Positions 44,024 through 53,700 are shown, counted from the stretch's first letter. The stretch is DNA of 64,000 nt from UBA10649 sp965278945 (GCA_965278945.1 OZ257128.1:3100001-3164000); one strand, 5' to 3'. The notes: generated by a model from the sequence alone, not told the origin. A program made the numbers and translations.

Positions 44024-45478
44024 ATGGACCCCGGAGTCGGGCCGAAGGTGCCCCAAGTCGTGCTTCTCTTCGGCGCGACGGGAGACCTCTCGCGGCGAAA
44101 ACTCCTGCCCGGCCTGTTCCATCTGGTGCGGTCGAAGTACCTGCCCGGCTGCCGGATCATCGGTGTGTCGCTCGATGAGATCAGTGCTGACGAGTTCCGC
44201 GACAGGGTGCGCGAGGCGCTGGACGAGTTCTACACGCAGGGCTCCATCGAGAGCCATTGGCTGGAGTTCGCGCAGACCATCGACTACGTCTCCACAAGCG
44301 CGGGACCGCAGGCGCTCGCCGAGGCCGTGGAGAGGGCAGAGATCGATCTCGGCGTTCCGTGCGACCGCCTGCACTACCTGTCCGTGCCGCCGAAGTCCGC
44401 GCTCGCCGCGATCGAGATGCTGGGCGAGGCCGGACTCGTGGAGCGCTCGCGGGTGATCATGGAGAAGCCGTTCGGCACTGACCTGGAGAGTTCGGTCAAG
44501 CTGAACGGCCGTCTGCACGAGACGTTCGACGAGGAGCAGATCTTCCGGATCGACCACTTCCTCGGCAAGGAGCCGGCGCTCAACATCCTGGCCTTCCGTT
44601 TCGCGAACGGCCTGTTCGAGCCGATCTGGAATCGCAACTTCATCCACCACATCCAGATCGACGTGCCCGAGACGCTGGGCCTGAGTCAGCGCGCCAACTT
44701 CTACGAGAGCACCGGCGCGTACCGCGACATGGTCGTCACGCACCTCTTCCAGATCCTCGCCTTCATCGCGATGGAGGCACCGACGGACCTGCAGTCCGCC
44801 GCGATCAGCGAGGAGAAGAACAAGGTCTTCCGAAGCATGCAGCCGATCGAGCCGACAGATGTCGTGCGCGGTCAGTTCCAGGGCTACCGCGATATCGAAG
44901 GGGTCAGTCCGAGTTCGGATACCGAGACCTTCATCGCCCTTCGCTGCATCATCGACAACTGGCGCTGGGCCGGGGTGCCGTTTTACCTGCGGACGGGAAA
45001 GTCCCTGGCCGAAGGCCAGCGCATCGTGTCCATCGCCTTCCACGAGCCGCCGCGAAGCATGTTCCCGGCCGGTTCGGGTATCGGCGTTCACGGACCTGAC
45101 CACCTGACCTTCGACCTGGCGGATGCAGCCAAGGTGTCGTTGTCCTTTTACGGCAAGCGGCCCGGCCCGGGCATGCAACTCGACAAGCTCAGCCTGCAGT
45201 TCGCGATGCACGACACGGGAATGCACGGCGACGTGTTCGAGGCCTACGAACGACTCATCCTCGACGCGATGAAGGGCGACAAGACACTGTTCACCACCGC
45301 CGACGGCATCGAGCGCCTGTGGGAGTTGTCCGAGCCGCTCCTCGCCTCGCCGCCTCCAGTGCGCCCGTACTCTCCGGGCTCCTGGGGACCCAACGCGATT
45401 CACCAGCTGATCGCGCCGAACTCGTGGCGCCTGCCTTTCGAACGCGCGTGGCGTGCGCCGAACCCGCAGGGAGCCTGA
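44024..45478 (+). CDS. zwf: glucose-6-phosphate 1-dehydrogenase
   Basis: A 484-residue enzyme of the oxidative pentose phosphate pathway. GATGDLSRRK at residues 17-26 is the NADP+ binding loop, and RIDHFLGKE near 172-180 contains the catalytic histidine; EKPFGTDL is also a family block. It oxidises glucose-6-phosphate to 6-phosphogluconolactone and makes NADPH. It stands apart from tkt/tal/opcA genes, which in many actinobacteria accompany zwf, so this may be a second or stand-alone copy. Confidence 0.93.
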   Translation: MDPGVGPKVPQVVLLFGATGDLSRRKLLPGLFHLVRSKYLPGCRIIGVSLDEISADEFRDRVREALDEFYTQGSIESHWLEFAQTIDYVSTSAGPQALAEAVERAEIDLGVPCDRLHYLSVPPKSALAAIEMLGEAGLVERSRVIMEKPFGTDLESSVKLNGRLHETFDEEQIFRIDHFLGKEPALNILAFRFANGLFEPIWNRNFIHHIQIDVPETLGLSQRANFYESTGAYRDMVVTHLFQILAFIAMEAPTDLQSAAISEEKNKVFRSMQPIEPTDVVRGQFQGYRDIEGVSPSSDTETFIALRCIIDNWRWAGVPFYLRTGKSLAEGQRIVSIAFHEPPRSMFPAGSGIGVHGPDHLTFDLADAAKVSLSFYGKRPGPGMQLDKLSLQFAMHDTGMHGDVFEAYERLILDAMKGDKTLFTTADGIERLWELSEPLLASPPPVRPYSPGSWGPNAIHQLIAPNSWRLPFERAWRAPNPQGA

Positions 45479-45512
45479 CCCGCCACGCGAGGTGTGTGGC
45501 ACCCGATTGCTG

Positions 45513-45537
45513 TGACAAACTTTGCGTCGATTTGTCA
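45513..45537. promoter_or_regulatory. inverted repeat TGACAAA-N11-TTTGTCA, candidate operator
   Basis: Two perfect 7-base arms (45513-45519 and 45531-45537) separated by 11 bases, one helical turn plus arm, in the 80-base gap between zwf and the SET-domain gene. The position, 22 bases before the GTG at 45559, fits a repressor site over a promoter. Confidence 0.5.
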
Positions 45538-45558
45538 TGGCGAGAGGAACTGCAGCGC

Positions 45559-46062
45559 GTGGACGTCAACTGGCTCAATCCCAAGGCCCAAGCCCGTCCC
45601 GCGGGCGACAAGGGCTGGGGCTCTTTCGCGCTCGAGCCGATCGCTGCCGGGGAGACGGTTACCGCGTTCGGCGGCTGGATCGTTGATCGCATGGCCCTCT
45701 CGCAGATGTCGCACGACCGGCAGTCGCGATCGATCCAGGTGGATGACGATCTGTACCTGGTCTCCGACGAGACCCCCGAACCCGGAGACATGCTCAACCA
45801 CTCGTGCGAGCCGAACTGCGGCCTATCGGGATCGATCCTGCTCATCGCCATGCGCGATATCGCGGTCGGCGAGGAGATCACCTTCGACTACGCCATGTGC
45901 GACTCGAGCGACTATGACGAGTTCGCGTGCATGTGCGGAGCGCCCACGTGCCGTCAGGTCATCACCGGCTCGGACTGGCGCGATCCGGTGATCCAGGCGA
46001 AGTACACAGGCTGGTTCTCTCCGTACATCAACAAGCGCATCGCGGCCCTGCCCACGTTGTGA
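45559..46062 (+). CDS. SET-domain protein (putative lysine methyltransferase)
   Basis: A 167-residue protein that is almost all SET domain: GWGSFA at 19-24 (SAM region), NHSCEPNC at 80-87, GEEITFDY at 104-111 with the catalytic-type tyrosine, then a cysteine cluster CMCGAPTC at 124-131 like a post-SET zinc site. These are the hallmarks of SET methyltransferases, which methylate protein lysine in eukaryotes; bacterial targets are mostly unknown. The GTG at 45559 gives the normal start; GAGAGG lies upstream. Its stop overlaps the GNAT gene (GTGA). Confidence 0.8.
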   Translation: MDVNWLNPKAQARPAGDKGWGSFALEPIAAGETVTAFGGWIVDRMALSQMSHDRQSRSIQVDDDLYLVSDETPEPGDMLNHSCEPNCGLSGSILLIAMRDIAVGEEITFDYAMCDSSDYDEFACMCGAPTCRQVITGSDWRDPVIQAKYTGWFSPYINKRIAALPTL

Positions 46063-47069
46063 GCCTTCCCGACGGCATCCTGGTCCGATCGGTCATTGCC
46101 GACCAGGATGTCGATGCCGCGTTGACTGTGGTGACGACGTGCGAGCTCGCAGGGGTCGGCTGGACCGACGCGACGAGGGAGGCGGTCACCGCGCAGCTGA
46201 TCGGGCCGGATGCACTACCCGAGGCGCACCTAATTGCCTTCGACGGCGAGGAGCCGGTCGGCCTGCTGACCGCGGAGATCGATCGGCACGGCCGAGAGAT
46301 CTTCCTCGACGCGTTCGCGATCGGCGATCACGCGGTCGTCCTACAGCGAGAGTTGCTGACTCGGGGCGTGCGCACCGCACAACTGGTCGCGGCTGCTGAC
46401 CCGGTGCTGCACGCCGAGCAGATCGACGATCCTTACGAACTGTCGACCGAGGTGTGGCAGGTGGTATCTGCTGCGTACGAGCAGGACTCGGAGTATCGGG
46501 AAGTTCTCACCGCTCTCGGCTTCCGACCGATCCGCCGGTTCTGGCGGATGCTGCAGGACCTGTCCACGACGGCGCCCGAGCGACCTGAGGCGCCCCCGGG
46601 CGTTGCCTTGCGGGTCGTCGACGGCGATACCGATCGCCGACTTATGCACGCACTATTCTGCGAGTCCTTCGCGGAGCATTTCGGCAGTTCCCACGATCGA
46701 CCCTTCGAGGACTGGATAGCCACAGTCGAGGCACTGCCCGGGACGGATCCGTCACGCTGGTGGATTGCGACTCTCGACGGGCAGCCGGTTGGTATCTGCC
46801 TTCTCGATGACTCCAAGGCCGAGTTCGGAGAGGCTTACGTGCGCACGCTCGGGGTCATTCCCGCAGCACGTGGGCGCGGCATCGCGACGTGGCTGCTTGC
46901 GTGCGCCGCTACTGACTCCGCTGAGCGCGGTCGAACCGGAATCGCGCTGTCCGTCGACGGTGCGAACACCACGGGCGCCACGGCGCTGTACGCGTCTGTC
47001 GGCTACTCCACGCGTCAGGTGATCGACGTGTGGTGCTACCCGCTTCTCGACAGCGCCAGCAGCAGATAG
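46059..47069 (+). CDS. GNAT family N-acetyltransferase
   Basis: A 336-residue protein with a C-terminal GNAT domain: VRTLGVIPAARGRGIATWLL includes the acetyl-CoA loop (R-G-x-G-I-A form), and GATALYASVGY is the final family strand. The N-terminal half looks like a degenerate second GNAT domain, as in double-domain MshD-like proteins. Substrate unknown. GTG at 46059 overlaps the SET gene stop, so the two may modify the same target or simply share expression. Its last 34 bases overlap the convergent hydrolase gene. Confidence 0.75.
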   Translation: MSLPDGILVRSVIADQDVDAALTVVTTCELAGVGWTDATREAVTAQLIGPDALPEAHLIAFDGEEPVGLLTAEIDRHGREIFLDAFAIGDHAVVLQRELLTRGVRTAQLVAAADPVLHAEQIDDPYELSTEVWQVVSAAYEQDSEYREVLTALGFRPIRRFWRMLQDLSTTAPERPEAPPGVALRVVDGDTDRRLMHALFCESFAEHFGSSHDRPFEDWIATVEALPGTDPSRWWIATLDGQPVGICLLDDSKAEFGEAYVRTLGVIPAARGRGIATWLLACAATDSAERGRTGIALSVDGANTTGATALYASVGYSTRQVIDVWCYPLLDSASSR

Positions 47070-48238
47070 GCGTCGCCCCAGGCGTACGTGCCCTCGCGGG
47101 CGATGGCGGGAATGTTGTAGGCCTGGCGTTGGAGGACTCCGTGCCTAGCAGTGTCGGGAACCCAGCCCGGCTCGGTCAGGGTGCTCGTCGTCGCACGACC
47201 CGCAGCGAGATAGCCCGCAGCACGGACCGGGTCGGGCTCGACGCTGCCCAGTTGCAGAAGTCCGTCGGCGACGATTGCCGCCGCTGACGAGTCGCGCGGA
47301 GCGGTGTCCGAGTTGAAGTCCAGGTCCCACGCTGGCACGCACCCGGTCGGTACGCGCGACAGCCAGTAGTCGGCAGTTCGGCGGGCGGCGTCGAGCATGC
47401 GCGGGTCCCCGGTCAGCGCGAACGCCTGCGTGAACCCGTTGATGGCCCACGCCTGGCCTCGCGACCATGCGCTGGTTGTCGACCTTCCCTGCCCGTAAAC
47501 CGGACCGATGAGGTTGCCGGTACGCGGGTTGTAGACCTGACGGTGAATGGTCGACCCGTCCCCGCGGATGAAGTCGTCGGCGAGGGTGAGCATGTGCGTC
47601 AGTCCGCGGGCTGCCAGTCGATCACCGGCCGCGCCACCCATCGACCGTCCCACCTCGATCAACAGCGGCGCGTTCATCGCGGAGTCGACGATCAGACCCC
47701 ACTGTCCGTTGTAGTCGCCGGACTTGATTGCGCCGACACGGTTGTTCCAGCGTGCAGACAGTGATCTCGCTGCGGTGGTCATCGCCTGCCGGTAGCGCTC
47801 CCGCCGCTCCGACGACGGGTCCAGGCGCAGTCCGAGGGACGCAGGTAGCCCGACCATGAAGCCCAGGTCATGAGTTCCGGTCCACGATGCCACCGGCAGC
47901 ACGCGCTTGGTGAAGGTGCGAGCTCGAGCGAGCCACGCGGGGTCGTGGGTGTGCTCGTACATGAGCCACAGCGATGCGGGGTAGAAGCCCGAGGTCCACG
48001 CGTACGCGTTCGTGCGCGCATACGCGCCGGATCCCGTGGCACCGAACGGGAGGCTCGTGCGTGGTCTGGCCAGAGCAGCCAGCCGATCCTGCGCAACGGT
48101 CCAGACTCGCGCGGGAAGCGCCGAGGCAGTGGACGCGCATGTCGTCGAGGTGCGAGGCACGACGGGGTCGGCGACGGCGGGACTGGTCAGGGATCCGACG
48201 AGGACTAGCGCTACGGCACACCCGGCGGCTCGCTTCAC
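47036..48238 (-). CDS. secreted glycoside hydrolase, GH88 (unsaturated glucuronyl hydrolase) type
   Basis: A 400-residue exported protein: signal peptide MKRAAGCAVALVLVGSLTSPAVA, then an (alpha/alpha)6-barrel. Landmarks are HDLGFM, VDSAMNAPLL with an Asp, TTSAWSRGQAWAINGF, and PAWDLDFNSDTAPRDSSAAAI, the pattern of GH88. Such enzymes cleave unsaturated uronic acid from oligosaccharides made by lyases. No lyase is seen nearby. The GTG at 48238 overlaps the stop of the quinone oxidoreductase gene (GTGA). Confidence 0.75.
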   Translation of the reverse strand: MKRAAGCAVALVLVGSLTSPAVADPVVPRTSTTCASTASALPARVWTVAQDRLAALARPRTSLPFGATGSGAYARTNAYAWTSGFYPASLWLMYEHTHDPAWLARARTFTKRVLPVASWTGTHDLGFMVGLPASLGLRLDPSSERRERYRQAMTTAARSLSARWNNRVGAIKSGDYNGQWGLIVDSAMNAPLLIEVGRSMGGAAGDRLAARGLTHMLTLADDFIRGDGSTIHRQVYNPRTGNLIGPVYGQGRSTTSAWSRGQAWAINGFTQAFALTGDPRMLDAARRTADYWLSRVPTGCVPAWDLDFNSDTAPRDSSAAAIVADGLLQLGSVEPDPVRAAGYLAAGRATTSTLTEPGWVPDTARHGVLQRQAYNIPAIAREGTYAWGDAYLLLALSRSG

Positions 48239-49215
48239 GAGTTCGACAGTACGACCTTGCCGGTGATCGCGCCGCTGGCCAGGAGGGTGTGGGCGTAGGC
48301 CGCATCCTTGAGCGGCAGCACGCGGTCGATGATCGGGCGCACGATGCCGGAGTGGACCCACGGCCACACGGTTCGCTCCACCTGCGAGCAGATGGCCGCC
48401 TTCTCCGACTCCGGGCGTCCGCGAAGGGACGTCGCGATGAGCGACGCGTTCTTGCGCAGCAGTGTGCTGATGTCGATCTCTGCAGCTATGCCGCCCTGCA
48501 GGCCGATGACGAGGAGCCGGCCGTCGCGCGCGAGAGCGCTGACGTTGCGGCTGAGGTAACTCGCACCCATGTTGTCGAGGATCACGTTGACGCCGCGACC
48601 TCCGGTCTCGGCGTGCATGACCTCGACGAAGTCCTGTTCGTTGTAATTGATGAGGACGTCAGCGCCCAGATGCGCGCACCGTTCCAGCTTCTCCGCGCTT
48701 CCCGCTGTGACCGCGACGCGAGCGCCGAGTGCTCGGCCGATCTGGATCGCGGTCGTGCCGATGCCCGAGCCGCCACCGTGCACGAGCAGCCACTCGCCCT
48801 CGCTGAGGTTCGCGGTCATGTCGAGATTGCTCCACACCGTGCACGCCACTTCGGGCAGCGCGGCCGACTCGATAAGGCCGAGACCGGTGGGGACGCTCAT
48901 GATCTGGCCGACCGGAACGGCGACGCGTTCTGCGTAGCCGCCGCCGGACAGTAGGGCGGTCACCTTCTCGCCGATTCGGTCCAGACCGATCGCCGCGCCG
49001 ACGGAACTGATCGTCCCGGAGCATTCCAGCCCGAGGATGTCCGAGGCTCCCGGCGGCGGTGCGTAGTGGCCCTGGCGTTGCAGCAGGTCCGCGCGGTTGA
49101 CCGCCGTCGCCGCAATGTCGACGATGACCTCGCCGGGGCCCGGGGTGGGGTCGGGAACCTTGGTCCACGACATGACTTCGGGGCCACCGGGCTCGCTCAC
49201 CGTGATGGCGTACAT
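48235..49215 (-). CDS. NAD(P)H quinone oxidoreductase, PIG3/zeta-crystallin type
   Basis: A 326-residue zinc-free MDR enzyme. The substrate domain has TAVNRADLLQRQGHYAPPPG, the PIG3-like hallmark, and the NADPH fold has HGGGSGIGTTAIQIGRALGARV. It reduces quinones or similar carbonyl compounds in the cytoplasm. It starts 2 bases after the stop of the K+ channel gene, and its stop overlaps the hydrolase start, so the operon joins unlike functions. Confidence 0.85.
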   Translation of the reverse strand: MYAITVSEPGGPEVMSWTKVPDPTPGPGEVIVDIAATAVNRADLLQRQGHYAPPPGASDILGLECSGTISSVGAAIGLDRIGEKVTALLSGGGYAERVAVPVGQIMSVPTGLGLIESAALPEVACTVWSNLDMTANLSEGEWLLVHGGGSGIGTTAIQIGRALGARVAVTAGSAEKLERCAHLGADVLINYNEQDFVEVMHAETGGRGVNVILDNMGASYLSRNVSALARDGRLLVIGLQGGIAAEIDISTLLRKNASLIATSLRGRPESEKAAICSQVERTVWPWVHSGIVRPIIDRVLPLKDAAYAHTLLASGAITGKVVLSNS

Positions 49216-49217
49216 GC

Positions 49218-50285
49218 CTACTCCCCGCCAGGGTTGTGCCGGATCACCACGAGTCGGTCACCGGTCTTGAGTTCACGAATGGTGTCAGTATCGAACCGAT
49301 GTGCCACTCCGCCACGGATGACGGCGAGCACGATCTGGCCATTCTGGTCGAGATCGGCGGGCGACAGGCCCAGTTCGGCGCGGGTGATATCGCGCTCGGC
49401 GACCTCGAGACCGCGTCCGGAGTCGAGCAGGTCCTCCATGATCTCGCCCGCCGTGCTCGACAGCAGGGACAGACCCATGAGGCGCCCCGCCGACTCGGCT
49501 GTCGGAATGACCGTGTTGGCGCCCGACTGTCGCAGGATGTCGGAGTTCTGCGATTCGCGAACGGCGGCCACGATCGTTGCGTTCGGAGCCAGTCGTCGTG
49601 CCGTCAGCGTGACCAGGATCGACGTGTCGTCCTCGTCCGTCGCCACCACGATGCGCGTCGCGCGCTCGACCGCCGCGTCGCGAAGGGTCTCCTCCCTTCG
49701 CCCATCGCCGATCACGCCGACGAATCCGTCGCGGGCCGCGGCCTCGATAGTGCTGCGATCCGGTGACACGACGACGATCTCGCTCGCGAGCGTGCCGGCG
49801 TCGACGAGCGCGTGCGCGGCTGACCGTCCCTTCACGCCGTACCCGATGATCACGGTGTGGTCATTCACGTGGGACCTCCAGCGATTGGAGCGGATTTGCT
49901 CGCGGGTACGGCGGGTGAGGACCTCGATCGTGGTGCCCACGAGCACGATGAGGAACAAGAAGCGCAGCGGAGTGATGACGACCGCATTAACCAGGCGTGC
50001 TGACTCGCAGACAGGAGAGATGTCTCCGTAGCCGGTGGTGGAGAGCGTCACGGTTGCGTAGTAGAAGGAGTCGATCCAGGTCAGGCCGTCCATCTCGCCG
50101 CGGTCCTGGTAGCAGTCCTGCTCGCTGTAGACGAGAACCGTGGTGATCAGGAGGACGCCGACGGCGACGGCAATGCGGACGCCGATGTTGCGCAGCGGAC
50201 TGAACCGGCGCTCGGGAAATCTCAGCAGTGCACTGGGCGGATCGTCGCTGAATCGGGACGAGCGCGGCTTGCTACTTGTCGGCAT
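49218..50285 (-). CDS. potassium channel with RCK (TrkA-N/C) domains
   Basis: A 355-residue two-helix K+ channel. The filter is TTGYGD at residues 83-88 between helices near 35-53 and 105-122. The RCK domain from about residue 140 starts with IIGYGVKGRSAA (nucleotide loop), and a TrkA-C domain ends the chain (ELKTGDRLVVIRH). It resembles MthK/YugO-type channels gated by ligands. The start overlaps the TauE gene end by 14 bases. Confidence 0.9.
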   Translation of the reverse strand: MPTSSKPRSSRFSDDPPSALLRFPERRFSPLRNIGVRIAVAVGVLLITTVLVYSEQDCYQDRGEMDGLTWIDSFYYATVTLSTTGYGDISPVCESARLVNAVVITPLRFLFLIVLVGTTIEVLTRRTREQIRSNRWRSHVNDHTVIIGYGVKGRSAAHALVDAGTLASEIVVVSPDRSTIEAAARDGFVGVIGDGRREETLRDAAVERATRIVVATDEDDTSILVTLTARRLAPNATIVAAVRESQNSDILRQSGANTVIPTAESAGRLMGLSLLSSTAGEIMEDLLDSGRGLEVAERDITRAELGLSPADLDQNGQIVLAVIRGGVAHRFDTDTIRELKTGDRLVVIRHNPGGE

Positions 50286-51159
50286 GCATGCGTTCCCGCA
50301 CGTACAGCCCGCTGACGATGATCACACCCACGATGGCGATCATGCCAGCAATCAGGCTGGATACGCCGAGAAGCTTCAGTGCGGTTGCCGCGAGGACGAC
50401 CATGAGCAGCCAGCGCAGCGCGTGACCGTCGTATCTCGACGACATCCGCGCGCCGACCCAGACGCCGGGAATCTGGCCGATGAGCAGCGACACGACCACC
50501 GCGATGCTGATGTCGCCGAACCCCGCGTGCGCGATCGCGCCGGCGATGAGCATCGGCACTGCCTGGGTCAGGTCGGTGCCGACGAGGATCGAGGGACGCA
50601 GCAGCGGGTACAGCAGGAGCAGTGACGTCACTACGAGCGACCCAGAGCCCACGCTCGTCATTCCGACGAGCACCCCCACGCACAGTCCCAGGATCAGCGT
50701 GGGAACCGGCTTGACCGGCATGTCGCGCCCTACGGGCTCGATGCTTGCCTGGAGGCCCTTGGCTCGGCGGCCGACCCACACCTTCGCGAGCATGGCGGCG
50801 AGGGCGAGCAGCAGCACGTAGCCGATCCACGTCCTGATCGTCTCGCTGGCCTCATCGCTGTTGAGCACCCGAGCAAAGATCACCGTGCCGATCAGCACGC
50901 CGGGGATGGACCCGGCGGACAGCCAGCAGACCAAGCCCCAGTGGACCGTCTTCGCGCGAATGTGGACGTACGCCCCGACCGGCTTCATGATCGCCGAGGC
51001 GACGACATCGCTCGAGACGGCAGCTGCCGGCGATACGCCGAACAGCAGGACCAGCATCGGGGTGACCAGGGCCGCTCCGCCCATTCCGGTCAGGCCCACC
51101 ATGAGCCCGGCTACGAGGCCGCCGAGCGACAGCACGAGGTCGATGTCCGAAAGGCTCAC
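50272..51159 (-). CDS. TauE/SafE family anion exporter
   Basis: A 295-residue membrane protein with eight or nine helices in two repeats: GLMVGLTGMGGAALVTPML and VGVLVGMTSVGSGSLVVTSLLL are the paired signatures. Members export sulfite, sulfonates or organosulfur compounds. The GTG at 51159 is chosen because TAACGT lies 7 bases before it; a GTG three codons upstream (51168) lies inside the hexamer. It is the first gene of a four-gene operon with the channel, the oxidoreductase and the hydrolase. Confidence 0.8.
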   Translation of the reverse strand: MSLSDIDLVLSLGGLVAGLMVGLTGMGGAALVTPMLVLLFGVSPAAAVSSDVVASAIMKPVGAYVHIRAKTVHWGLVCWLSAGSIPGVLIGTVIFARVLNSDEASETIRTWIGYVLLLALAAMLAKVWVGRRAKGLQASIEPVGRDMPVKPVPTLILGLCVGVLVGMTSVGSGSLVVTSLLLLYPLLRPSILVGTDLTQAVPMLIAGAIAHAGFGDISIAVVVSLLIGQIPGVWVGARMSSRYDGHALRWLLMVVLAATALKLLGVSSLIAGMIAIVGVIIVSGLYVRERMHADK

Positions 51160-51166
51160 TGGCCCC

Positions 51167-51172
51167 ACGTTA
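51167..51172 (-). promoter_or_regulatory. -10 hexamer TAACGT, leaderless arrangement
   Basis: Minus-strand TAACGT is 7 bases before the GTG at 51159. Confidence 0.5.
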
Positions 51173-51231
51173 GCCGGAACCGCGGAGTTTTCCTACTTAT
51201 TAGACAGGGAATGCTCCACCAGGTCGCGCGA

Positions 51232-52479
51232 CTACTCCGACCAGCCCGGCCAGTCCTCTCGGCCGAGCAGGTCCACGAGCCCGACGACGTCCCCCCGCAT
51301 TCCGACTCCCGGGGGCAGGACGGCGATCGCATCGGCGTTCGCCCAACCCTGCAGTCCCGCCGGGCCGCCGACCGGAAGCGGGCGGGCCAGCGTGCCGGCC
51401 GCGGACACTTCGAGCCGGACCGGCACCAGACACGTGTCGTCGGCGTAGTCGGCCGGGGGTGCGTCGTCCATCAGCACGGCCGACCGGCGCTGGCCCGAGA
51501 TCGGGTCGTCTCGAAGCGTGCGGATGAGCGGGCTGGCCAGGGTGATGAGCGCCGCCATTGCCGCCGCGGGCTCGCCCGGCAGGCCGACGAGGAAGCGGCC
51601 GTCCGGGAGCCTCGCGAGGAGCATCTGCGCTCCCGGAGTCACGCTTGCGCCGTCGACCAGCCAGCGAGCACCGAGATCGCGCAGAACCCGGCGCAGGTGG
51701 TTGTCCGGACCTGGCGCAGTCGATCCGGTTGTGATGAGGACGTCGACGGCAGCGTCGTCGATCTCGTTGCGGAGCAGCTCCTCGGTATCGGGAGCACGCA
51801 CGGCAGGGTTCCCGCGTGCGCCTAGGGCGGCGACGAACGCGGGAATGGCCGGCCCGAGCGCGTCGCGCACGCGGCGATGACGGGGAAGTCCGCGATCAAG
51901 AAGAGACGAACCGAGCACCAGCAGGCCCACGACCGGAGGTCGGACGATGCGAATCTCCTCGTGGCCCGCGGCGGCGGCAAGGGCGAGCACCGACGTGGTC
52001 ACTGTGCGGCCGGCATCGACCAGCGAATTGCCGGCGACCGATACGGCACCTTGAAGGGTGATCCCACTGCCGAACTCCGGTCGCGCCGTCTCGTCCGGAA
52101 CTCCGGTCAACCGGTCGCGGGCCAGCACGAGGACCGTGCCGTCGATGCGCTCCTCGGTGATCGCCGCGGACTCTGCGATGACGGCGTCGGCATGGCGAGG
52201 AACGGGCTGGCCTTCGTCGATGCGACTGGCGTGTCCCGCTGCCACGACCTCGCGATCATCGCCGAGAACCCAGGGACCCTCGCCTCGGATGGCGTAGCCG
52301 TCGAATGCGGCGCTGTCGACAGCGGGATCGTCCTGGATCGTCAGCAGGTCCGCCGCGAGGATGCTGCCGCCGGCCTCGTCGAGCCGGGCATCCACGCCGG
52401 TCTGCGGCCTGCCGCATGTGGCGGCGACGTGGCGGGCCTGCGCCCACGGCAGGACGCCATCGAGGCCGAAGGTGCTCAC
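51232..52479 (-). CDS. MoeA-like molybdopterin molybdotransferase with altered motifs
   Basis: A 415-residue protein with MoeA domain order: N-terminal domain with DDPAVDSAAFDGYAIRG, the MoaB-like central domain, and a C-terminal beta domain. However the usual TGDE(L) loop is replaced by LVLGSSLLDRG, and the SGGVSxGxxD loop by TTGSTAPGPDNHL, while the GLPGEPAAAM block is kept. MoeA inserts molybdate into molybdopterin; with these loops changed, catalysis may be lost or altered. It starts 17 bases after the small membrane-anchored protein, within the PepSY transcription unit. Confidence 0.65.
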   Translation of the reverse strand: MSTFGLDGVLPWAQARHVAATCGRPQTGVDARLDEAGGSILAADLLTIQDDPAVDSAAFDGYAIRGEGPWVLGDDREVVAAGHASRIDEGQPVPRHADAVIAESAAITEERIDGTVLVLARDRLTGVPDETARPEFGSGITLQGAVSVAGNSLVDAGRTVTTSVLALAAAAGHEEIRIVRPPVVGLLVLGSSLLDRGLPRHRRVRDALGPAIPAFVAALGARGNPAVRAPDTEELLRNEIDDAAVDVLITTGSTAPGPDNHLRRVLRDLGARWLVDGASVTPGAQMLLARLPDGRFLVGLPGEPAAAMAALITLASPLIRTLRDDPISGQRRSAVLMDDAPPADYADDTCLVPVRLEVSAAGTLARPLPVGGPAGLQGWANADAIAVLPPGVGMRGDVVGLVDLLGREDWPGWSE

Positions 52480-52496
52480 GGCCTCATGTTGACAGG

Positions 52497-52983
52497 TCAG
52501 CTGCCCTTCGTGTTCGACTGCGGCGCTGGAGCCGCTTGCTGCTGCGGTGCCGGCCTGGCAACGGGCCGTTGCGCCGGCTTGGGGACCGGCTTCGCGATGG
52601 GCTTTGGCGCAGTGGTCGCGGGTTTGTTCGTTGCCGGTTTTCCGGCTGTCTGAAGTGCCTGCCGCGCGGCTTGGCGCTGCAGTTGCTTGCCAGCCTTGAT
52701 GAGCTTGGCTCTGTACGTGTCCAAGCGGACGCGTTCGGCCGCGAGCTGCGCAGCGTACGAATCGAGGTCGCTTTGCGTCAGACCTGAGGAAGTCGTCGGT
52801 GAAGCGGTACCCAACGCCTCTTGCGGCTGCGTTGACGAACCGTCGTCCGCGGTGTTCGCCGACACGGTACGTGCTCCGATGAGTCCGACGAGACCGACGC
52901 AGGTGACGGTGGCAAGTCCGGCAGCGATGATCTTGTCGGGTGTTGACGGACGTTTCGCTGTGACCCGACTCGGGCGGGTGGTG

Positions 52984-52991
<8 letters not shown>
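52497..52991 (-). CDS. small membrane-anchored protein with Ala/Pro/Lys-rich tail
   Basis: A 164-residue protein: a basic N-terminus (TTRPSRVTAKRP), one hydrophobic segment (IIAAGLATVTCVGLVGLIGA) that can serve as signal anchor, a helical Gln/Arg-rich region near residues 75-110 and a low-complexity tail rich in Ala, Pro, Lys and Gln. No family recognised. The ATG at 52991 overlaps the PepSY stop by 8 bases; a frame extending to 53102 reads through the repeat region and is unlikely. Possibly an envelope partner of the PepSY protein. Confidence 0.6.

Positions 52992-53700
<709 letters not shown>

Noticed and set aside
44009..45538. 509-residue open frame opposite zwf
   Set aside because: Antisense to a complete glucose-6-phosphate dehydrogenase; no recognisable motif.
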